NCBI RefSeq assembly: GCF_003308995.1
Contig: NZ_QFFJ01000002.1
Span: forward strand, 1,178,001-1,242,000
DNA: 64,000 nt
Source: Chitinophaga flava
GTDB lineage: Bacteria; Bacteroidota; Bacteroidia; Chitinophagales; Chitinophagaceae
Direction of reading: 5' to 3'
The notes below the pieces were generated by a model. It was not told where the DNA came from, searched no databases, and was given only the letters and a program-made list of their open reading frames with translations. The translations under genes and the position numbers were made by a program. Of the stretch, positions 1 through 7,520 are shown piece by piece; position 1 is the stretch's first letter; each line of letters starts with the position of its first letter.

Positions 1-99
1 ATGATGCAAGACCGCATTAGTCCTCTCGCGCTTGAAGCCCTGGGCTATGATGGATATATAAATATTCCCCTGAACCTATATGAATGTACTGGAAACTAA
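1..99 (+). CDS. C-terminal end of an unidentified protein (partial)
   Basis: This frame is open from the first base of the window to a TAA at 97-99 and would encode the last 32 residues of a protein ending LNLYECTGN. It overlaps the next gene by 20 bases, which would suit translational coupling. An ATG is present at base 1, but whether it is the start or an internal Met cannot be decided here. No family is recognisable. Confidence 0.35.
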   Translation: MMQDRISPLALEALGYDGYINIPLNLYECTGN

Positions 100-1165
100 G
101 TCAAAACTGGAGCAGCAGTTTATTCAAAAGACAACAGCAGGACCTTGTGTTTACAATGCCTATCTGAAAGTATTTTCGGAGAAATATGCCGTGGACTGGG
201 AGATGGCCGCCGGCAGCACAAATGGTGTAGTGGCCGATCCCAGGCAGCCCTGGCATACGGCCAGTATCGGCAAAACGTTTACAGCTGTGATCATCATGAT
301 GCTGGCGGAACAAGGCCGCATTAGTCTGGAAGATCCGCTGGTGCGTTATCTTCCGGCTTCGCTGACAGCAGGTCTGCATGTATACAAAGGCCGGGATTAC
401 ACGGCAGACATCACCATTGCACATCTGCTGTCGCATACTTCCGGACTGCCGGATTTTTATGAAGACAAACCCGGCAACGGACCTTATTTCCTTCAGTTGC
501 TGCTGGAAGTGCCAGACCGGCTTTGGACAGCGGAAGAAACCGTGAGCTGGACCAAACTGTATATAGACCCGCTTTTCCCACCGGGAGAAAAGCTACATTA
601 TACCGATACCGGCTACAACTTACTGGGATTGGTGATTGCAGCGGTTACCGGTAAACCCTACGAAAAGGTGTTGCATGAGTTTATTTTTGAACCGCTGGGT
701 ATGCAGCACTCTTATCTGTTGCAGTATAGCACTCCGGTAGTGAACAGTCCTTATCCGGTGGCGAGTGTTTTTCTGCGTAGAAAAGAGATCCGTGTAGAGG
801 AGTACAGAAGTTTCAGCAGTATCTATGCATCCGGGCAAACCATCAGTACAGGCGGGGACCTGATCATTTTTATGCAGGCGCTTACAACAGGCCGGCTGAT
901 CAGCCAGGCATCGCTGGAAAAGATGATGGTATGGCGGAAAACCTGGACGGGCGTGGATTACGGCATGGGGCTGATGCGGGTGAGAATGCATATGTTTACC
1001 CGTAAATATGATGTATGGGGACATCTGGGCTCTACCGGTTCCTTTATGCTTTTTAATCCGGTATTCGATATTTATGTAGCGGGCAGCTTCAATCGTTCGG
1101 GCTTCCTGACGAGAGGTATTATGTTTGTGTACAAGGTTTTGAAGGCTGTTGCAAAAATAAAATAG
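80..1165 (+). CDS. Serine hydrolase, beta-lactamase / penicillin-binding-protein-like fold
   Basis: A 361-residue protein of the class C beta-lactamase/DD-peptidase superfamily (Pfam Beta-lactamase type). The nucleophile motif SxxK is seen as SIGK at residues 62-65. The second motif, normally YxN, is YTD near 175, and the KTG-equivalent is HLG near 318 (VWGHLGSTG). No signal peptide is evident, so it is probably cytoplasmic, unlike the two lipoprotein hydrolases next to it. Members cleave esters or peptides and the substrate cannot be told from sequence. The Asn-to-Asp change in the YxN motif is unusual and may alter activity. The ATG at 80 is the only good start and overlaps the preceding frame. 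A strong terminator follows at 1185. Confidence 0.85.
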   Translation: MNVLETKSKLEQQFIQKTTAGPCVYNAYLKVFSEKYAVDWEMAAGSTNGVVADPRQPWHTASIGKTFTAVIIMMLAEQGRISLEDPLVRYLPASLTAGLHVYKGRDYTADITIAHLLSHTSGLPDFYEDKPGNGPYFLQLLLEVPDRLWTAEETVSWTKLYIDPLFPPGEKLHYTDTGYNLLGLVIAAVTGKPYEKVLHEFIFEPLGMQHSYLLQYSTPVVNSPYPVASVFLRRKEIRVEEYRSFSSIYASGQTISTGGDLIIFMQALTTGRLISQASLEKMMVWRKTWTGVDYGMGLMRVRMHMFTRKYDVWGHLGSTGSFMLFNPVFDIYVAGSFNRSGFLTRGIMFVYKVLKAVAKIK

Positions 1166-1184
1166 TGGTTGATTTCGGCTGCTA

Positions 1185-1218
1185 GCCTCCACCCGTAATA
1201 ACAGGTGGAGGCTTTTTT
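1185..1218 (+). terminator. Intrinsic terminator of the serine hydrolase gene at 80-1165
   Basis: A perfect 9-bp stem GCCTCCACC / GGTGGAGGC (1185-1193 and 1204-1212) with a 10-base loop is followed by six T. It lies 20 bases after the stop codon and closes the rightward transcript before the convergent gene at 1224. Confidence 0.85.
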
Positions 1219-1223
1219 ATGTG

Positions 1224-2369
1224 TTATAGGGTAAGCAGCAACTGTAACAGTTTATTGATTTCTGGTCGTTGATCATCTTCCAGGTCGCGGTTATATAGAA
1301 TGATTGCGGCCCGTTTATTTTCAGGGTTGATATACAGCAGGGAATGGCTACCCCATACATCTCCGGAATGCCCGAAAATAGGACGGTTGTCCAGTTTATA
1401 ACGTTCCCAGAAAAGGCCCTGGGTGGATTTGATGTCAGGATATTGCACCTGGCCCATAGCATCCAGTGAGCTGGCAGATATTATCTGTTTGCCATTCACG
1501 TTACCATTATTGACCAGCATCCTGGCGAAGGTGGCGAGGTCGGTAAGATTGCTATGAAGGCCACCGGTACAGTAATCTACCATGCTGTATTTACCCCAGG
1601 GTTGTAATGCAGGGCCATAAGGCACAGCATAGGGTTGGGATGCGAAATCCCGCAGATGCCATGTTAAAGTGGTGGTATTTAAAGGAGCGATAAACTGACG
1701 GGTGGTCCAAGTGTCGAAGTTTTCTTTTGCTGTCAGTTCCACAATATAAGCCGCCAGTGCAGCTCCCACGTTGGAATAGCTATAGACAGCCTTCTCGCGG
1801 TCATCGAGAAATGAATCAGGGCTGTAGTATTTCCCGGTAGGCTCGAGCATGCTGCGTATATATTCACTGATAGGAGCTGGATGGTCTCTTTCAGTTACGA
1901 CGAAATCCTCTGCCAGGTGTCGTTCGTACGCGGTATCTATAATACCGGAGGTATGGCTCAATAAGGTCCGCAGCGTAATCTTTTTACCCGGGTTTTTGGG
2001 GTTCTGTACGGTAAACGGCAGATAGTCGTTGACGTTAGCATCCAGATTTAACTTTCCTTGTTCCACCAGCTTCATTACGCTGAAAGCGATAAAGGGTTTG
2101 GCAACGGAGCCCAGTTTAAAGACAGTCTTGTCGGTGACGGCTTCTTTTTTCTCCAGATTGGCCATACCTGCGGTTTTAGACCATACAATTCCATCGGGGC
2201 CAACCAGTGCAACTGCTACACCGGGAATTTTGATGTCGTTGATTAGTTTGTCTACTTGTTGTGATACAGCAGCTGTCTTCAGTGGTTCCTTCGGAACTAC
2301 TTCATCTTTATTTTTTTTACAGGAGCTGGCCACAAAGGCGAGTAAAATTGCTAAGCAGAGGTTTCTCAT
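1224..2369 (-). CDS. Serine hydrolase lipoprotein (beta-lactamase fold), copy A
   Basis: A 381-residue lipoprotein: the hydrophobic signal at residues 1-13 ends in a lipobox with Cys17 (AFVASSC), followed by KKNKDE, so it should be anchored facing the periplasm. SxxK is SVAK at 88-91, YxN is YSN (VYSYSNVG), and the third motif is HSG near the C-terminus (IFGHSGDVWG). All three catalytic motifs are intact, so an active DD-peptidase- or esterase-like enzyme is likely. An upstream in-frame start exists at 2414, but it would add 15 residues before the signal peptide, so the ATG at 2369 (or the adjacent one at 2372) is preferred. It is the paralogue of 2661-3806. Confidence 0.88.
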   Translation of the reverse strand: MRNLCLAILLAFVASSCKKNKDEVVPKEPLKTAAVSQQVDKLINDIKIPGVAVALVGPDGIVWSKTAGMANLEKKEAVTDKTVFKLGSVAKPFIAFSVMKLVEQGKLNLDANVNDYLPFTVQNPKNPGKKITLRTLLSHTSGIIDTAYERHLAEDFVVTERDHPAPISEYIRSMLEPTGKYYSPDSFLDDREKAVYSYSNVGAALAAYIVELTAKENFDTWTTRQFIAPLNTTTLTWHLRDFASQPYAVPYGPALQPWGKYSMVDYCTGGLHSNLTDLATFARMLVNNGNVNGKQIISASSLDAMGQVQYPDIKSTQGLFWERYKLDNRPIFGHSGDVWGSHSLLYINPENKRAAIILYNRDLEDDQRPEINKLLQLLLTL

Positions 2370-2660
2370 CATTTCGTTTCTTTTTGGCAAAACAAAGGCA
2401 TGGGCAGTAAGCATAAGGCCGGTATTATAGAAGGCCGGGAAAAATGACTGTCAACCGCTTTCCTCCGGCAACAAATGCCCAGATTGGGGTAAGCGGCTGG
2501 CAGTCACGTATTATTGGTAGACCAAATCATAGTGTTGGTTGTTCGCGCAGCGTAGTTTGTACACTACCTTTCTTTAGATCCGATGCAGCCGGCTGTTAAT
2601 AGTGAAATGATACAAGGCTTGCTATGGGTGAGGAAATCCATAGCTTATACTGTTTATAGA
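1224..2660. repeat. Tandem duplication, copy A (hydrolase gene + upstream DNA + start of kinase gene)
   Basis: Copy A pairs with copy B (2661-4089). Similarity covers the whole hydrolase gene, about 210 bases of upstream DNA and the first 20 or so codons of the LytS-type kinase. The two hydrolase starts and the two kinase starts are 214 and 211 bases apart. The proteins differ at many positions, so the duplication is not recent. Confidence 0.8.
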
Positions 2661-2666
2661 TTATAA
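2583..2666 (+). pseudogene. Fossil of the 5' end of the LytS-type kinase gene
   Basis: An ATG-initiated frame of 27 codons reads MQPAVNSEMIQ, then WVRKSIAY, and stops at 2664-2666. The intact kinase at 4017 begins MQTAVHSEMIQ, then WIRKSIVY. After about 22 codons the match ends exactly where the 3' end of hydrolase copy B begins (2661). This is the broken neighbour gene carried along by the tandem duplication. It has no kinase domain and no expected function, although its reading frame is still open. Confidence 0.75.
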
Positions 2667-3806
2667 TTCGAAAAGCATTTCCTGCAGTTTGTCGATCTCC
2701 GCGCCTTCGGTGGGGTTCGCGTTACGGTTGAGAATAACAACGACACCTCGTTTTGTGTCAGGCCTGATATACAGAAAGGCATAGCCGCCGATTACACCTC
2801 CTGAATGCCCGAAAATAATCCGGTTGTTTATCTTCAGTTTTTCCCAGAACAGGCCCTGTATAGGTTCGGCATCAGGAAACTGTATTGTGCTCATGGCGTC
2901 CAGTGTAGTGGGGGAAATCACCTGTTTACCGTTGTGATTACCGTTGTTAATCAGCATTCGGGTATAAGTGGCCAGATCAGCGAGGTTGCTGTGCAGTCCG
3001 CCGGTGCAATAATCTACGATGCTGTATTTGCCCCAGGGTTGCAATCCCGGGCCATAAGGTATGGCATAGGGTTGGGACGCGAAATCCCGCAGGTGCCATG
3101 TTAAGGTAGTGGTGTTTAAAGGGGCGATAAACTGGTTGGTAGACCAGGTGTCGAAGTTTTCCTTTACGGTCAGCTCCACGATATAAGCTGCCAGCGCTGC
3201 ACCCACATTGGAATAGCTGTAGATAGTTTTTTTACGGTCATCGAGGAAGGAGTCAGGGCTGTAGTATTTTCCGGTGGGGTCGAGCATGCCGCGTATGTAC
3301 TCGCTGACAGGAACCGGATGATCTCTTTCCTTTACAATAAAATCTGCCAAAAGGAATCTGCTGTATACGGTATCAATAATACCGGAAGTATGACTCAATA
3401 ATGTCCGCAGGGTAATCTTTTTACCGGGATTTTTTGGGTTCTGTAGGGTAAACGGCAGATAGTCGTTGACGTTAGTATCCAGATTTAACTTTCCTTGTTC
3501 CACCAGCTTCATTACGCTGAAAGCGATAAACGGCTTGGCAACAGAGCCCAGTTTAAAAACAGTTTTGTCGGTGATGGGCTCTTTTTTCTCCAGGTTGGCC
3601 ATGCCTGCGGTTTTGGACCATATAATCCCATCGGGGCCTACCAGTGCAACTGCTATACCGGGGATTTTGATGTCATTGACTAGTTTGTCTACCTGTTGTG
3701 ATACAGCAGCTGTTTTCAGTGGTTCCTGCGGAACTGCTTCATCTTTATTTTTTTTACAGGAGCTGACCACAAAGGCCAGTAAAATTGCTAAGCAGAGGTT
3801 TCTCAT
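2661..3806 (-). CDS. Serine hydrolase lipoprotein (beta-lactamase fold), copy B
   Basis: A 381-residue paralogue of the gene at 1224-2369, the same length once both are started at MRNLCLAILL. Lipobox Cys17 (AFVVSSC), SxxK as SVAK, YxN as YSN and a terminal HSG are all present. Differences cluster around residues 160-180 and at the C-terminus, pointing to some substrate divergence. It is transcribed divergently from the LytS-type kinase, with 210 bases between the starts, so the two may be regulated from shared DNA. The ATG at 3806 is chosen because it puts the signal peptide at the N-terminus; an in-frame start at 3824 would add only MLKKEI. Confidence 0.88.
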   Translation of the reverse strand: MRNLCLAILLAFVVSSCKKNKDEAVPQEPLKTAAVSQQVDKLVNDIKIPGIAVALVGPDGIIWSKTAGMANLEKKEPITDKTVFKLGSVAKPFIAFSVMKLVEQGKLNLDTNVNDYLPFTLQNPKNPGKKITLRTLLSHTSGIIDTVYSRFLLADFIVKERDHPVPVSEYIRGMLDPTGKYYSPDSFLDDRKKTIYSYSNVGAALAAYIVELTVKENFDTWSTNQFIAPLNTTTLTWHLRDFASQPYAIPYGPGLQPWGKYSIVDYCTGGLHSNLADLATYTRMLINNGNHNGKQVISPTTLDAMSTIQFPDAEPIQGLFWEKLKINNRIIFGHSGGVIGGYAFLYIRPDTKRGVVVILNRNANPTEGAEIDKLQEMLFEL

Positions 3807-4089
3807 GATTTCTTTTTTTAACAAAACAAAGGCATGAGGGCAAGCATCTGGCTGGTATTATAGAAGGCCGGAAAAAATGGCTGTCAACGACTTTTCGCCG
3901 GCAACAAATGCCCGGATAGGGGTAAGCGGCAGGCAGCCGCGTATTATTGGTAGACCAAATCATAGGGTTGGTTGTTCGCGCAGCGTAGTTCGTACATCCG
4001 CCTTTTTAAAATCCCGATGCAGACTGCTGTTCATAGTGAAATGATACAACTGCCGCTATGGATAAGGAAATCCATAGTCTATAAGATAC
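2661..4089. repeat. Tandem duplication, copy B
   Basis: The second copy of the unit at 1224-2660. It contains hydrolase copy B, the divergent intergenic region and the true 5' end of the kinase gene, and so is probably the ancestral arrangement. Confidence 0.8.
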
Positions 4090-5045
4090 TGTGCCATGTA
4101 CTGCCGGCAGTGATATTATATTTCACCGTGGGTATGGACGAATACCGGCTGGAATGGCAGGCTTTCATGAAAGTACTGGCACTTATATTTTTCCTGGCCG
4201 GACCTTATGTGAACATCTACTTTTTGGTGCCAGGCCTGTTGCTGCGATATCGTTATTATGAATATATCATGGCTGTGTTGGGGCTGATCACTTTTCTGAT
4301 GTTGCTGACCGTGTGGATGGAGCCCGTGGTGACACCCTGGCTGAAGCCAGGAAAAAGTTTTAAACCTTATCACATAAAAGACGCCCTGGCCTTTTATGTG
4401 ATGATGCTGGCATTGCTGTCTGCTTCCACTGCAGTAACATTATTCGGACAGTGGCTGGAAGCCGGCTATCACCGCGCTATCAGCCTACAGACAGAGTTGG
4501 AAAACCTTAAGAAACAGTTGTCGCCGCACTTTCTGTTTAATACACTCAACAACCTGGACACACTGATATATGCCGATCAGCAGCGGGCTTCGGAGGTTGT
4601 ACATACATTGTCCCGTTTACTGCGTTATCAGTTGTATCTGGCTGGCAACGGCCAGGTAGGGCTGCCGCAGGAACTATCGTTTATTCATGATTTCCTCTAT
4701 CTTGAAAAATTGCGACATGATGTGCTGGATGTATCAGTCAACACTACAGGCAATATACAGGCGGCATCCGTGCATGCTTTGCTGCTGATGCCCTTTGTTG
4801 AAAACGCTGTTAAACACAACGATTATAACGGTCACCCCTATATTAATCTGGAACTGACTGTTACAGCTGAACAGCTGGTATTCTGTTGTATAAACCCTGT
4901 AGCAGCCACAGGGACGGCACTTCCCGGCGGAGCTGGTCTGAAAAATGTGCGCCGGCGGTTGGCATTGTTGTACCCCGGCCGGCATTCGCTGCAGGTAGAA
5001 AACAAGGACCAGCTGTTTGTAGTAACCTTAACCTTAAGCATATGA
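4017..5045 (+). CDS. Sensor histidine kinase, LytS/YehU-type
   Basis: A 342-residue membrane kinase. About four transmembrane helices (roughly residues 28-40, 52-72, 82-100 and 125-147) are followed by a His_kinase domain with the phospho-acceptor His171 in LSPHFLFNTLNNL, and an HATPase region with the N-box around FVENAVKHN and GGAGLKNVRRRL. It autophosphorylates and passes phosphate to the LytTR regulator encoded next, with which it overlaps by 4 bases (ATGA). An upstream TTG in frame at 3972 is possible, but the ATG at 4017 matches the conserved fossil copy at 2583. The signal sensed is unknown. Confidence 0.88.
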   Translation: MQTAVHSEMIQLPLWIRKSIVYKILCHVLPAVILYFTVGMDEYRLEWQAFMKVLALIFFLAGPYVNIYFLVPGLLLRYRYYEYIMAVLGLITFLMLLTVWMEPVVTPWLKPGKSFKPYHIKDALAFYVMMLALLSASTAVTLFGQWLEAGYHRAISLQTELENLKKQLSPHFLFNTLNNLDTLIYADQQRASEVVHTLSRLLRYQLYLAGNGQVGLPQELSFIHDFLYLEKLRHDVLDVSVNTTGNIQAASVHALLLMPFVENAVKHNDYNGHPYINLELTVTAEQLVFCCINPVAATGTALPGGAGLKNVRRRLALLYPGRHSLQVENKDQLFVVTLTLSI

Positions 5046-5767
5046 ACTGTATTGTAATTGATGATGAACCACTGGCCAGAGAGAAAATCCGGCTGCTGGT
5101 AGAGCAGGATGTATCATTGCAACTGCTGGGCTGCTTCTCCGGAGCCGCCAGGGCCGCTGATTTTATGGAGCTGAACCCGGTAGACCTGGTCTTTCTGGAT
5201 GTACAGATGCCGGGCGGCTGCGGACTGGAATTTGCGAGGCAGCTCAACAAAGAAACGATGGTCGTGTTTACCTCTGCCTATACCGAATATGCGCTTAACA
5301 GTTATGATGTAAATGCCATCGACTATCTCGTGAAACCCGTGCACCCCAATCGTTTTGCACTGGCAGTGCAAAAAGCACTGGACTATGCCGACATGAAAAG
5401 ATATCGTAAACAGCAACAGCAACAGGCCATTACCACACAACAGGATTATGTGTTTATCCGCTCTGACAGAAGATTACACCGGGTAGTGTTTAATGAATGT
5501 CTGTATATAGAAGGGGTGAAGGATTATTGTGTGTTGCATATGGCGGGCAGAAAACTGATGGTAGGCATCAACCTGAAAGCTTTACTGGAACAGCTGCCAC
5601 AAGATCTCTTTGTGCGTATCAGTAAATCGGTGGTGGTTAATTTCCGGCATGTGACCAGCCTGAATAATCAGGATGTACAGATAGGAGAGCTGGAACTGGC
5701 CATAGGCAATGCTTACAGGGAATATCTTTTTTCTTTTTTTGTAGCGCATCATGTGGTAGGCAGATGA
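5042..5767 (+). CDS. LytTR-family response regulator
   Basis: A 241-residue regulator. A receiver domain (about 1-115) has acidic pocket Asp7/Asp8, phospho-acceptor Asp53 in VFLDVQMPG and Lys98 in DYLVKPV. A glutamine-rich linker (about 137-142) leads to a LytTR DNA-binding domain (about 145-238, with FVRISKSVVVNFRHV). It is translationally coupled to the kinase through an ATGA overlap, so the two form a two-component pair. Its last 19 bases overlap the end of the convergent sigma gene at 5749. No target sites could be identified. Confidence 0.9.
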   Translation: MNCIVIDDEPLAREKIRLLVEQDVSLQLLGCFSGAARAADFMELNPVDLVFLDVQMPGGCGLEFARQLNKETMVVFTSAYTEYALNSYDVNAIDYLVKPVHPNRFALAVQKALDYADMKRYRKQQQQQAITTQQDYVFIRSDRRLHRVVFNECLYIEGVKDYCVLHMAGRKLMVGINLKALLEQLPQDLFVRISKSVVVNFRHVTSLNNQDVQIGELELAIGNAYREYLFSFFVAHHVVGR

Positions 5768-6981
5768 TTAATTTTGCGCTGGATGGTTTGTTTTTCTGTT
5801 TGTGTTTTGAAGAGATGTTGGGCTGTTTGCAGATGTTGCAGTGCCTGACGGTTATCGATGCCTTGGTACAATTCTCCGAGCAGTGCATAATAATAGGGAT
5901 TGTCTGTAAGTCCCAGCTTTTCTGCTTCCGCGATGGCAGCCGCTTTGCCTCTTGCTTTGGAGAGTGCGTAGGTGCGGTTGAGAGCGGCCACCGGGGAATA
6001 CTGTAATTGCAACAGCTGGTTGTATAATTGAAGAATGTTCTCCCATTTTTCGCTGCTGTCTTCTTTGATAGTATGCCACCAGGCAATAGTGGCTTCCATA
6101 TGGTAGCGGGTAAGTGTATTACCCTGGGATGCTGCATGCAGGTACCAGGCGCCCTGGGCAATCAGTTCCTGATTCCAGAGGGCGGGGTCCTGGTCCTGGT
6201 AAAGGATTAGTTCGCCGTGTTCGTTTTTTCTGGCGGGGAAGCGGGACGCTTGAAAACACATGAGTGCCAGCAAAGCATTGACAGCAGGAGTGTTGGTAAT
6301 ATCATGGTCCAGCAGTAGTCTGGTGAGCCGCATGGCTTCGAGGCAGAGCTCTTCCCTTATGATGGAATCCTGACTTTCTGAATAATAGCCCTCGTTGTAG
6401 AGCAGATACAATGTTGTTAACACAGTATCGAGATGCTCCTGTATGGCTACCGCATCGGGTATGCTGATCTGTACTTTTTCTGCCCGTAATTTCTCCCTGG
6501 CCCTGAACAGTCGTTTGTTGATTGTTTCCTTGTTAGTCAGAAACGCGTTGGCGATCTCGTCTATGCCGAAACCGCAGAGGATACGCAGAGCCAGGCCTAT
6601 CTGTGCTTCGGTGGAAATAGCCGGATGACAGATGGCAAACAACATCTGCAGCTGACTATCGGTGATGTTTTTATCTGACAGGTCTATCTCTGTGGAGGGA
6701 GCGGTAGTAAGCTGTTTCAGTTCGGGGGCAATCTTCTCCTGAAACATATGAGCACGGGCGAAGTAGTTCTTCGCTTTGTTTTTGGCCACTACATATAACC
6801 AGGCGGTAGGATTTTCAGGAATGCCTTTGTAGGTCCAGGTTTCCATGGCACGCAGGAAGGTTTCGCTGGCGATATCCTCTGCCAACTGGATATGTGCTAT
6901 GCCAAAATGTTTGCACAGAACAGCCGTGATTTTTGTAAACTCTGTTCTGAACAGATGTGGTATTAATTCGGGTTGTTGCAT
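5749..6981 (-). CDS. ECF sigma factor with long C-terminal extension (ECF42 / DUF6596 type)
   Basis: A 410-residue protein, about twice the length of an ordinary ECF sigma factor. Region 2 occupies roughly residues 10-80 (LAEDIASETFLRAMETW, then PTAWLYVVAKNKAKNYF), region 4 about 115-165, and an alpha-helical extension rich in Ala/Leu (about 180-405, with RTYALSKARG and AEAEKLGLTDNPYYYALLGE) resembles the TPR-like C-terminus of ECF42 proteins. ECF42 factors are known to be encoded beside DGPF/YCII proteins, and that partner lies directly upstream at 7029-7382. This sigma lacks an anti-sigma gene nearby; in its family the extension is thought to control activity. Confidence 0.87.
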   Translation of the reverse strand: MQQPELIPHLFRTEFTKITAVLCKHFGIAHIQLAEDIASETFLRAMETWTYKGIPENPTAWLYVVAKNKAKNYFARAHMFQEKIAPELKQLTTAPSTEIDLSDKNITDSQLQMLFAICHPAISTEAQIGLALRILCGFGIDEIANAFLTNKETINKRLFRAREKLRAEKVQISIPDAVAIQEHLDTVLTTLYLLYNEGYYSESQDSIIREELCLEAMRLTRLLLDHDITNTPAVNALLALMCFQASRFPARKNEHGELILYQDQDPALWNQELIAQGAWYLHAASQGNTLTRYHMEATIAWWHTIKEDSSEKWENILQLYNQLLQLQYSPVAALNRTYALSKARGKAAAIAEAEKLGLTDNPYYYALLGELYQGIDNRQALQHLQTAQHLFKTQTEKQTIQRKINHLPTT

Positions 6982-6991
6982 GGTCCGGATA

Positions 6992-7021
6992 AACAGCCCC
7001 TGCTGTGTTACAGGGGCTGTT
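6992..7021 (-). other. Strong hairpin between the YCII gene and the sigma gene
   Basis: A perfect 11-bp inverted repeat (AACAGCCCCTG at 6992-7002, its complement at 7011-7021) with an 8-base loop. On the minus strand it is followed by only TTTA, so it is a weak terminator at best. It ends 10 bases before the sigma start codon at 6981, where it would cover the ribosome-binding region of the downstream gene. Confidence 0.6.
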
Positions 7022-7028
7022 CAACTAT

Positions 7029-7382
7029 TTAGTGGGTGCCATCACCTTTGGCTATCCTTCTCACTTCTACGGTATTGCCTTCTCCCTGTAAAGCAGGACA
7101 GCCTTTGGCAAAAGCCACGGCTTCGTCCACAGAGTCGGCTTTCACAATCACGTATCCTGCAATGGTTTCCTTGATCTCTCCGAAAGGCCCGTTGGTGACC
7201 ACTTTATCATGATGTACTACGCGGGCGTCTTCAAAAGGAAGACCGTTGCCGCCGCTGAACTTGTTTTGTGCGGCAATGCCACCGATCCAGTCCATGGTCT
7301 GTTTCATCCATATCTGCATCTGTTCGGGGGAGGCGATTTTTTTACCGTCCTGGTGGCGGAATATCAGCATAAATTCGTCCAT
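7029..7382 (-). CDS. YCII/DGPF-family protein, partner of the ECF42 sigma factor
   Basis: A 117-residue small cytoplasmic protein of the YCII-related (DGPF) family: MDEFMLIFRHQDGKK at the start, an aromatic-rich middle, and the signature region NGPFGEIKETIAGYVIVKA around residues 60-78. The usual DGPF motif reads NGPF here. The fold is a ferredoxin-like dimeric alpha+beta barrel. It lies directly upstream of the ECF42-type sigma gene on the same strand, the known genomic pairing, and is probably part of its regulon or activity switch. No enzymatic function is established for the family. Confidence 0.85.
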   Translation of the reverse strand: MDEFMLIFRHQDGKKIASPEQMQIWMKQTMDWIGGIAAQNKFSGGNGLPFEDARVVHHDKVVTNGPFGEIKETIAGYVIVKADSVDEAVAFAKGCPALQGEGNTVEVRRIAKGDGTH

Positions 7383-7520
7383 GATGTGTAGGTTTTAATT
7401 GTAAGGAATATTTGTTTTGAACACCCCTTAACAAATGGAAATTACCGAATTGGACATCTGCCTGAAAAAATATTTTTATCCTCCGGTAGTAACCGCTATA
7501 ATGCTTAATAGATAAGGCTT

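Noticed and set aside
3972..4016. A longer N-terminus of the LytS-type kinase from a TTG at 3972
   Set aside because: The conserved coding similarity with the fossil copy begins at the ATG at 4017, and upstream differences between the copies do not preserve the frame.
1224..4089. The hydrolase tandem repeat as a mobile element
   Set aside because: No transposase, terminal inverted repeats or target-site duplication; a simple tandem duplication explains the data.
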